From: Chryseolinea soli
Lineage (GTDB): Bacteria; Bacteroidota; Bacteroidia; Cytophagales; Cyclobacteriaceae
Length of the DNA: 64,000 nt
NCBI RefSeq assembly: GCF_003589925.1
Contig: NZ_CP032382.1
Coordinates: 4,960,001 to 5,024,000, forward strand
Reading direction: 5' to 3'
The notes under the pieces are model-generated. The model saw only the letters and a program-made list of their open reading frames with translations. It did not search any database and was not told the origin of the DNA. This document shows positions 28,496 to 37,500 of this stretch, in pieces. The translations under genes were made by a program, and so were the position numbers. Every line of letters begins with the position of its first letter. Position 1 is the stretch's first letter.

Positions 28496-28505
28496 AAAAA
28501 AGCCT

Positions 28506-28934
28506 ATGGGAAAAGTAAAAGACATTTTGCAAAGCAAAGGACGGAACGTGTTTTCTGTTGACCCCGAAACGATGGTGTATAAAGCCATTGAACTGATGTG
28601 TGAAAAGAACATTGGTGGCCTCATGATCGTCGAGGGCGGAAGCCTCGTCGGCATATTTACGGAACGGGATTATGCGCGCAAACTCATCTTGAAAGGGAAG
28701 TCGTCCAAGGACACGCCCATCAAAGAGCTGATGACCCGCAAGCCCTTTACGGTGAACCCGGAAAACAGTATTGAAGAGTGCATGAGTTTGATGACGGCCA
28801 AACACATACGCCACTTGCCGGTGGAAGAAAACGGCGTGCTGATCGGGTTGATCTCTATCGGTGACGTGGTGAAGTTTGTGATCGAAGAACAGAAGAATAT
28901 AATCGAACACCTGGAAGGCTATATCTCGCGTTAA
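28506..28934 (+). CDS. Tandem CBS-domain protein
   Basis: 142 aa, essentially just a Bateman module: CBS1 at residues about 5-60 (VDPETMVYKAIELMCEKNIG then VGIFTERDYARKL) and CBS2 at about 75-135 (MTRKPFTVNPENSIEECMSL then LIGLISIGDVVKFVI). Such free-standing pairs bind adenine nucleotides (AMP, ATP or NAD) and regulate partner proteins; which partner is unknown. Monocistronic, with its own promoter, operator-like palindrome and terminator. Confidence 0.9.
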   Translation: MGKVKDILQSKGRNVFSVDPETMVYKAIELMCEKNIGGLMIVEGGSLVGIFTERDYARKLILKGKSSKDTPIKELMTRKPFTVNPENSIEECMSLMTAKHIRHLPVEENGVLIGLISIGDVVKFVIEEQKNIIEHLEGYISR

Positions 28935-28980
28935 GGATTGACCTGGGTTGGCATCGTTCAACCCAAACCGGCCCTACAAA

Positions 28981-29016
28981 AAAAGGCCACCTGATTTTCC
29001 TCAGGTGGCCCTTTTC
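28981..29016. terminator. Bidirectional intrinsic terminator
   Basis: GGCCACCTGA - TTTTCC - TCAGGTGGCC (10-bp perfect stem) flanked by an A-run on the left and CTTTTCTTT on the right, between convergent genes. Confidence 0.9.
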
Positions 29017-29034
29017 TTTGATGCCTGATTTGAA

Positions 29035-29631
29035 TTAGAGACGGAAGGTAACGCCGATGTTGGCGTCGCTCATATCGTCCCAGCCCACTTCCAAATACGC
29101 TCCGAAAGCATCGGTGAAAAAGTAACGACCGCCTACTTTCACGGGAACGGTGATATTGGTGTCGCTGTAGTCGTAGCCGCTGGTGTCGCCCGAAGTGGAC
29201 CGCACTCTGAACCCGAGACCGGCACCGGCATAAACATCCAACGCTTTCACAGGAATGAGTTTGTTAAAGTGGTAGTAGCCCAATACAGCCATGTGAAAAG
29301 CAATGATCTTGAGTTTGTCATTGCCGTTGTTGTACTTGTAGGAGCCACCGGTGAAACCCAACTGACCTCCTATACCCACTTCGTCCATAATGCCGTGTTC
29401 GTATTTTGCATAAAACACGGGAGCCGCGGTGCGACTCCATCCACCATAGTTAACAGACTCTACGGGTTTGTTGGGCGCGCCCAAGCCGAAGGACAACAAG
29501 GATGCCGATGCACTGTAGGATCCACTGTTACGCGTTTTGTAAGGAGAGTTATAGAAAGCCTTACCACTTTGTGCCTGGAGAGCACCTGCGGATAACATTC
29601 CAGCCAAAACCAAAAAGACTATTTTTTTCAT
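29035..29631 (-). CDS. Small outer-membrane beta-barrel protein
   Basis: Signal peptide MKKIVFLVLAGMLSAGALQAQ, then about eight amphipathic strands (LLSFGLGAPNKP, GIGGQLGFTGGSYKY, LDVYAGAGLGFRVR, GGRYFFTDAFGAYLEVGWDD), with the C-terminal strand ending in IGVTFRL, an aromatic/arginine-hydrophobic end typical of BAM substrates. ATG 29631 is chosen because it starts the signal peptide; upstream ATGs add 17 polar residues. 198 aa, OmpW/OmpA-barrel-like; function unknown. Confidence 0.82.
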   Translation of the reverse strand: MKKIVFLVLAGMLSAGALQAQSGKAFYNSPYKTRNSGSYSASASLLSFGLGAPNKPVESVNYGGWSRTAAPVFYAKYEHGIMDEVGIGGQLGFTGGSYKYNNGNDKLKIIAFHMAVLGYYHFNKLIPVKALDVYAGAGLGFRVRSTSGDTSGYDYSDTNITVPVKVGGRYFFTDAFGAYLEVGWDDMSDANIGVTFRL

Positions 29632-29831
29632 GCGGTTGTAAAGTTTATTTAAGTTCAAATTCATGCAATTTTTGTACCCCAAAGGTATTTGTATAACGGA
29701 AATAAATCAAAAGCGGTTAGGGCTACCCAAAGCCATTTTCGGCATCCTGGCCGATATTCAGACCGCTTCGGCTTGCCCCACCCTGGGGAAGAATGCCACG
29801 GCTACTAAACAACGGGTGGGCCGGGAGGTTT

Positions 29832-30272
29832 TTAGGCTTCGTCCAGGATCACCACCTTATTCATCACATCGCCCTGGCGGATAGCATCGATCACGTCGAG
29901 GCCTTCGTAGACCTTGCCGAATACGGTGTGGTTACGGTCCAGGTGTTTGGTGGTGTCGCGGGTGTGGCAGATGAAGAATTGAGAGCCCCCCGTGTTGCGG
30001 CCGGCGTGAGCCATGGAGATGACCCCGCGGTCGTGGTATTGGTTGTCGCCAGTGAGTTCACAATCAATCTTATAGCCTGGACCGCCGTTGCCAATGCCGT
30101 TGGGACAGCCGCCCTGGATCATGAAATTGGGGATGACACGGTGAAAAATGAGGCCGTTGTAGAAGCCCTTTTCGGCAAGGCTGATGAAGTTTTGAACCGT
30201 TTTCGGGGCGTCTTTTTCGAAGAATTTAAGCTTCAGGACACCCTTGTTTGTATGGATTTCTGCGACTTTCAT
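29832..30272 (-). CDS. Cyclophilin-type peptidyl-prolyl isomerase
   Basis: Catalyses cis-trans isomerisation of Xaa-Pro bonds. The active-site block [13 protein letters not shown] lies at residues 43-55 (Arg45 catalytic), GSQFFI at 96-101, and HTVFGKV near 115-121. There is no signal peptide, so it is cytoplasmic. ATG 30272 ([10 protein letters not shown]) gives 146 aa, the normal size of small cyclophilins; the frame is open further upstream but that sequence overlaps the opposite-strand gene. Confidence 0.93.
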   Translation of the reverse strand: MKVAEIHTNKGVLKLKFFEKDAPKTVQNFISLAEKGFYNGLIFHRVIPNFMIQGGCPNGIGNGGPGYKIDCELTGDNQYHDRGVISMAHAGRNTGGSQFFICHTRDTTKHLDRNHTVFGKVYEGLDVIDAIRQGDVMNKVVILDEA

Positions 30273-30353
30273 GGGATTTGTATTTAGGCCGCAATTTAAT
30301 AGGAGATATTCATTTTGATAGCCGAAATTTGAAAATGACAGCGGCGCCCTGAC

Positions 30354-30611
30354 ATGATAAAGTGTGTATCCCATAAGAAAGTGTACCAAACCCAGGCCCT
30401 GGCCGAAGAGGCCCTGATCGACGCCCGAACGCGCTTTCAATACCGGAAACATCAGGGGCCTGTAGCGGTTTATAAATGCGATGACTGTGGCTACTATCAC
30501 CTCACGTCGCAGGGCGACATCAACCCGCGCCTGGCCAGCGATCTGGCGGCGGGAAAGATCGACCTGCAAAAAGAGGCTAACCACTGGCTCGATAAATTAA
30601 AGAAACGCTAA
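30354..30611 (+). CDS. Small zinc-finger-like conserved hypothetical protein
   Basis: 85 aa, very basic. The segment [14 protein letters not shown] contains a CxxC pair and a nearby His, with an earlier Cys4 and His7, resembling a zinc ribbon of phage/transposon-associated small proteins. Unknown function. It starts divergently from the cyclophilin gene and ends 16 bp before the pirin gene, with which it may be cotranscribed. Confidence 0.65.
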   Translation: MIKCVSHKKVYQTQALAEEALIDARTRFQYRKHQGPVAVYKCDDCGYYHLTSQGDINPRLASDLAAGKIDLQKEANHWLDKLKKR

Positions 30612-30627
30612 CCCCGGCTTCATCTTT

Positions 30628-31479
30628 ATGAAACGCATCCGCGAGATCCATACGGCGCCGTATTATCCCATTGCCGACCTGGTGACCTACACCGTGATGC
30701 CCTCGGGACACCTCGAGAACATTGACCCGTTCCTGTTTTTGAATCATCATGGCCACCAGGTCTATTCGCCGCACAACCATGGTTTGCCCTTTGGTCCGCA
30801 TCCACACCGCGGCATGGAGACGGTGACCATCATCCTGGAAGGCGACATCCTGCACCGCGATTCCACCGGACACGAAAGTGTGATCGAAGCAGGTGGTGTG
30901 CAGTGGATGACGGCGGGCAAGGGTTTGTTGCATGCTGAAGTTTCCTCGGAAGAATTCAAACGCAACGGCGGGCCGCTCGAGATCCTGCAACTCTGGACCA
31001 ATTTACCCGCGCGATTGAAAATGACAGAGCCTCAATACACCGGGCTGCAAAAAGATAAGATCCCTACCGTAGTGCTGGACGATGGCAAAGTGAGCGTGAA
31101 TGTCATTGCCAGTGATTGGCAAAATATTCCGGCAGCTTTTTCAACGTTGGTGCCGTTGGCGTTGCGCACGGTTTTCTTCGCGCCGGGCGGGAAACTTTCG
31201 GTGGATGTGGCGCATGGGGAAAACGTTTTGTTTTATGTGATCCGCGGGGAGGTTGTGGTGAATGGCTCGCCTGCGCGGATGCATCAGTTGGTGGAGTTCG
31301 AACGCGATGGAACGGGCGTGACCGTGGAGGCGCAGACGAACTGTGTCGTTTTATTCGGACACGCCATGCCCCTGAATGAGCCTGTAGTGGCTGAGGGGCC
31401 TTTTGTGATGAATACGGCACAGGAGATCACCGAAGCTTATAAGGACTATCGGGATGGAAAGTTTGGTCGCTGGAAATAA
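30628..31479 (+). CDS. Pirin family protein
   Basis: Bicupin with one metal site. Ligands His58 and His60 (GPHPHRGMET), His102 and Glu104 (GLLHAEVS) match the human pirin set, so an iron-dependent (quercetinase-like or redox-sensing) role is expected. The C-terminal cupin and the ending KDYRDGKFGRW are typical. 283 aa. Cytoplasmic; no operon partner other than the small protein upstream. Confidence 0.92.
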   Translation: MKRIREIHTAPYYPIADLVTYTVMPSGHLENIDPFLFLNHHGHQVYSPHNHGLPFGPHPHRGMETVTIILEGDILHRDSTGHESVIEAGGVQWMTAGKGLLHAEVSSEEFKRNGGPLEILQLWTNLPARLKMTEPQYTGLQKDKIPTVVLDDGKVSVNVIASDWQNIPAAFSTLVPLALRTVFFAPGGKLSVDVAHGENVLFYVIRGEVVVNGSPARMHQLVEFERDGTGVTVEAQTNCVVLFGHAMPLNEPVVAEGPFVMNTAQEITEAYKDYRDGKFGRWK

Positions 31480-31490
31480 ATTTTCACCGC

Positions 31491-31567
31491 CTCACCTTCG
31501 CTAAAGCTACGACGAGCCCTCCTTTCGCTGAAGCTTCGGCAGGCAAAGTCAACGCAAAGATTTTTTT
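31491..31567 (-). repeat. Dispersed intergenic repeat, copy 2 (inverted)
   Basis: The reverse complement reads TCTTTGCGTTGACTTTGCC, then GCCGAAGCTTCAGCGAAAGG and a degenerate second unit, matching the block at 14873-14955. Confidence 0.7.
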
Positions 31568-31569
31568 GC

Positions 31570-34500
31570 CTACTTAGTTCTTTCTGATAATACTAATTCT
31601 TCTGGCAACGTTTCGCGGTGCCATTTTACTTTTACGTGGTGCGTCATTTTGTCGTTCTTCAAGACAATACTATTGCCCGACTGCAAGACGCCGTCTATGG
31701 TGACCGTTGCGTCGTTGCCGTCTTGGATGAGTTCGATGCTGTAGTCGGTTTCTTCATACCGGTAGTGGATCGTGAATGAAGTCCATTCCTCCGGAACGCA
31801 GGGGATGAACGAGAGGTTCTCGCCTTCACGCTTCAAACCCAGGAACGATTCGATGATCAATTGATACATCCAACCGGCAGAACCCGTGTACCATGTCCAT
31901 CCGCCACGACCGGTGTGGGGAGAAACGCCATAGACATCGGCGGCCATCACATAGGGTTCCACTTTGTAGGTGGCCACATCCTCTTCTGATTTGCCGTGTT
32001 GTATGGGGTTGATCATGTTGAGCAGCTCCCACGTGTGGGCGCGGTCGCCAAGTTTTGCGAAAGCCATGACCATCCAGATGGCGGCGTGGGTGTATTGGCC
32101 GCCATTTTCGCGGACGCCGGGCACGTAGCCTTTGATGTAGCCGGGATCCATCTCGCTCTTGTCGAACGGGGGCTCCAGCAATTGGATCAGCTTTTTGTTT
32201 TTGTTGATCAGGTATTGATCCACCGAGCGCATGGCGATCTGGGAACGCTCGGGTTGACCGGCGCCCGACAAGATGGACCAGCTTTGGGCGATGGAGTCGA
32301 TCTTGCATTCGTCGTTCTGCGCGGAACCCAGCGGTGTGCCATCGTCGAAATAGGCGCGGCGATACCACTGACCATCCCAAGCGTTCTTCTGAATACACTT
32401 GCGCAACATCTCGGCATTTTGACGACACGCTTCTGCGAAATCGGTGTCGCCTTGCGATTCGGCCAGCGGGATGAAACGGTTCAGCACATCGAAGAGGAAG
32501 AACGCGAGCCACACACTTTCGCCCTTGCCGTGGATGCCCACCATGTTCATGCCGTCGTTCCAATCGCCCGAGCCGATGAAGGGCAGGCCGTGTTTGCCAT
32601 AATGCAGTCCGTGTTGAATGGCGCGCTTGCCATGTTCGTAGATCGATGCGCGGCGCTCGGAGGTGATGGGGAGATCATAATACGATTCTTCCTGTGCATT
32701 GAGCTGTCTTCCTTCAATGAACGTGACCGAATCGCGCAGGATGGAGACGTCGCCCGTCGTGGCCACGTAGCGGCTGGTGACATAGGGCAGCCACAGGAAG
32801 TCGTCGGAGCAGAGCGTGCGCACGCCTCGACCCATGGGGGGATGCCACCAGTGTTGTGCGTCGCCTTCCAAAAATTGGCGCGATGCCGCTAGCAGGATCT
32901 GATCGCGGGTCAGATGCGGCTCGGCATGAAGCAACGCCAGCACATCTTGCAACTGATCGCGGAAACCAAACGCGCCACCCGACTGATAGAATCCACTGCG
33001 TCCCCAGAGACGGCAGGACAACACCTGGTAGACCAGCCAGCCGTTGGTCAATATGTTCAACGAGGTGTCGGGGGTTTCGATTTGAATAGCACTGAGCGTG
33101 TGGTTCCAGAATTCCTTCACTTTTTTCAGTTCGCTGGCGGCACCGTCGTTGATACGGAAGCGGCGGATGAGGTGTTCCACTTCCATACGATCCTTGCCGG
33201 CGCCCATGCTGAAGATCACTTCACGGGAGGCACCAGGCTCAAGATCGAAAGGCACTTGTAATGCTGTGCACGGATCGAGACCCGCGCCGTATTTACCAGA
33301 GAGTTTTGTGCGGCGCATAGCCTCAGGTCTCTTCAAAGAACCATTGCGACCAATAAATTCTGTGCGATCGGCCGTGAAAGTATAGTGCGCTTCGTCGACA
33401 TCGAAGAAGGCTACACGATTGGGGAATTCCGTGTTGTAAGGATTTTTGATCAGCAGCGTTCCCGTGCGCGTTTCCAATTCCGAAACCATGTGCATGGCCG
33501 TACGCGGCCGCATGCTACCCAATACCCACTCGGCATAACCCGTGGCCGAAAGCTTGCGCGTTCTTCCTGAAGTATTGCGAATTTTTAGAACGACAAATTT
33601 TATGGACGCCTCTTGCGCCACATACGTAATGACTTCGGAAGCTATGCCATCATAGATATGCTCAAACACCGTATATCCAAATCCATGACGGGTGGTATAC
33701 ACGCCGGCATCGCCCGCAGGTTGTGGCATGGGCGACCAGAAAGCGCCCGTGTCTTCATCGCGCAAGTAATACGCTTCGCCACTGAGATCGCTCACCGGAT
33801 CGTTGTGCCACGGGGTGAGCCGGAAGGCGTTGGCGTTTTCGGACCAGGTATAGGATGGACCATTCTCCGTAACCACCGTGCCGAAGTTGGGATTGCCAAT
33901 GACGTTGATCCACGGAAGCGGCGTGGTTTTGTTGGCGCTGGAGTGGATGATATATTCTTTGCCATCGGCCGAGAATCCGCCGCGGCCATTGTAGAACTGC
34001 AGGTCGCTGCGCGCCGGTGATTTGTCGAGGACCGGTGCCTGGTGTGCCAGGAGCGTGGGCGTGATGACGGGGATGATCTGTTTGGTGGTGAGCCGTTTGT
34101 TGATCTGCTCTTCCAGTGAACCGCGGCTGTCGGAGAGAATGACGCGGGCTACGGCCTGCAGCAGGATGCGGTCTTCGGCCGACACTTGATCAACGGGACG
34201 CACAAAGATCCGGCCCGGCTTGTCGGCCGTGTTGGTGCCTACGCCGGCGGCGATGAGACCTTGGATCTGATCCTGGAGCAATTGCCGATAGCCACTCGGA
34301 TCTTCGTTGAGGATGACGAGGTCGGCGGCCAACCCTTTGAGGTGCCAATAGGCTTGCGCTTGAATGAGTTGTTTCACCAACGTGATGTTGGCGCTGTCGG
34401 ATACGTGAAGCAACACGATCGGCAGGTCGCCGGAGATGGAATACGCCCACAACGCCGACTGGCCCCGTTGATTTTTCAACAGCATGCTGGGACTGGCGCG

Positions 34501-37500
34501 CAACGCGGGGTTGGTGTAGATGACGGAGCTGGCCAACCGTCCATACAGCTCGGCTTCTTCTTCGGAGGCGTTGATCTGGCGGAGCACAACCTGGCTATGC
34601 GTCCACGATAACTCGAAGGCGCGGTCGCGGAGGTGGCGGTCCTGGTAGCGGTCGATCAATCCCTGGCCGCCTTCGCGCGAGTCGGCGATGCCCGTGATGA
34701 TGTCGACCATGACGGTTTCTTCCGGTTCGAGGCTGAGACGGTATTGAACGGACACAATAGGGTCAAGCACCGATCCCTGGGAACCCGATAACGGTTCGGG
34801 ATTGTCCATGATCTGCGGGTGTGCGACATTTCTGCCGCGGCCGATAAATTTATGCCGGTCGGTTTCATAGGACGTGGTGTGCGACTGCGCGGTGTTCACC
34901 TTCATGAGATGGAACATCCACGGCGGCCGCTCATCTTTTGATCGCGGGCGGCGGGTGCAGAGAATGGCGTGTTGATGAGAGAGGATTTCCGTCTGCACAA
35001 AAAGATTGCTAAACGCCGGGTGGGAGGCATCGGCAATGGAAAGTGCCAGCACCACCTCCGCATAGCTGGTGAGCTCCAGGCGCCGCTCGGTCTTGGAGCG
35101 GTTGGTGAGATGAATGCGCCGGATCTCGATGTCGTCTTCGGGCGACACGATGATCTCGGTATACGTTTCAATGTCTTCGTCGCGGCGGCGGTATTCGACC
35201 CGCCCCTGCGAGAACACGGCGGTGTAGGCTTCGGCTTCTTTGGTGGTGGGTTGATGCGTGTTGGACCAGAAGGTGTTGGTCTTGAGGTCGCGGATGTAGC
35301 AGAACGATCCCCACGCATCGGTAACCGTGTCTTCTCGCCAGCGCGTGACGGCTGTTTCTCTCCACCGGCTGTAGCCGCCACCGGCGTTTGTCATCATGAC
35401 ATGATAGCGTCCGTTGGAGAGCAACTGCACTTCCGGCGTTGGCGTATGCGGTGTGTTGATGACGCGGATTTGTGAGTGCAGCGTGATGGGCGTGATGTCT
35501 TCCATCTCGGTGGAAGCCGAATAGTAGCCCGTAGCTTTTGGCACCTGTTCCTGCAGCAACAGCAGCGCCGTCTGAAACTCGGCGTCGGCCTCGAATCTTT
35601 TTTGCATGGGTTGATCCAGCAGCAGGTAGGCCAATGAAAGCAAGCTCATGCCTTGATGGTGGGCCATGAACGTTTGGATGACCACGCGTGACTGACCGCG
35701 CGGCAACCGGGCCGGCGTGTAGTCGACGGCTTCGTAGAAACCGTATTTGCCTTCATAGCCTTCGTGCTGAAGGCGTCGCAGGTTGTGGTAGGCGGCAAGC
35801 GGGTCGATCATCAGCGCCATGACGGTGGCGTAGGGAGCAATGACCAGGTCCAGCCCTAGCCCGCGTTTGAAGCCCAGCCCCGGCACGCCAAAGGCGCGGT
35901 ATTGATAGGTGAGGCTGGCATCGACAATGTTGTAGCACGATTCGGAGATGCCCCAGGGCACGTCTTGTTGTTTGCCGTATTCGATCTGCTTGGCAACGGT
36001 GCCCTTGCACGTCTCGTCCAGCAACGTGTTCTCGTAAGTGGGCATGACCAGCAGCGGCATGAGGTATTCGAACATGGAGCCGCTCCAGGAGAGCAGCACG
36101 GGAATGTTGTCGGCGCTGGTGAGGCGGCGACCGAGGGCAAACCAGCTTTCCTGTGGCAGCTTGCCTTGCGCAATGGCGACGAACACGCTGAGTCGCGCCT
36201 CGCTGGCCAGCAGGTCGTAGTAGCTGGCATCGCGGTGATTTTCGTCGGCATTGTAGCCGATGGCCAACAGGTGCTGCGACTTGTCGTAGAGGAATGCATA
36301 GTCCATGTCGGCAAAGGCATAGCACTGGCGGGCCAGGTCGTGGACGACAGCGATGCGCTCGCGGGCATGCTGGCTGGCCGTGACCAGGACTTTCTCACAG
36401 TCCTTGGCCCATTGCTGTTCTTCGGAGTTGCCATTGGCACGCAATTCGTCGAGCGCTTCTTTCCACTCTTTTGGACAGCCGGCCACTTGCACCAGCGTAG
36501 GGATCTTCTTCGGATTGTCGGCGCCGAATTTCTCCGGCATCGGGCCAAGCGCGGTCCACGGTGCGAGCAGCGCGATTTCTTGCAAGACACGGTTGACTTG
36601 TTCGTCGAAAGCATCCCACCAGGTTTGAAGCTCTGGATCCTCATCTTTGAGCAGCGCCGTGCGGATAGGTTGGCACTGCAACTTCAGCGCTTCGAAGTAT
36701 GCCTTCACGGCCGCCAGGTTTGATGTGGCGATCCGGTTCTTTTGTTTCCATTCGTCCAGGAGTTGTGCGAGCGCCGCGTTCCGTGTTTTGTCAAGCTTCA
36801 CAATGATGCGCAGCGTGTCGCAGAGTCCGTACCAGACGTGGTGTGAGAGGATAGACTTCCGGGGCAGCTCCAGCAGACCCTGGCGGAGGGTGAGCAAATG
36901 GCCCGCGAAGTTGCCGCTGTCGACGGTGGAGATGTAGCGCGGGTTGAGGGTGCGCAGCGACTGTGTGTCGTACCAGTTATAGAAATGCCCGAGGTAGCGG
37001 TCGAGTTTGTCGAGTGTTTGAAACGTGTTGGTCACGCGTTCGAGCACGTTGCCCGCGGTGATGTAGCCAAAGTCGAAGGCCGTGAGGTTGGCCAGCAAGG
37101 CCATGCCGATGTTGGTAGGCGACGTGCGATGGGCCACGACGGGGATGGGATATTGCTGGAGGTTGTCGGGTGGCAGCCAGTTGTCGTCGGCCGTCACGAA
37201 TTTTTCAAAGAACGACCAGGTCTTGCGGGCGAGCTCGCGCAGGTAAAGTTTTTCTTCTTCGTTGATGGACGACCGCTTGGGCGGCATGGGCTTGCCCAGC
37301 CACGACACCAACGCCGGCGACACAAACCACACCGCGATGAGCGGCATGGCAATCCACAGCGCTTCCGGTTTATAATCCCACAAGAAGACCACGATCGCTG
37401 CAGCCGCCAATGGAGCGATCCACATCATGCGCAACGCATCGGCCAGACCTTCTTTACTTTTTTGGACAAAGCCCGACGGATTCCACTCTAATAGTTTTCG

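Noticed and set aside
31996..32892. 298-codon plus-strand frame inside the glucan synthase gene (also 35902-36723 and 39133-40044)
   Set aside because: All lie within the coding sequence of an intact 2907-residue enzyme and show no recognisable domain.
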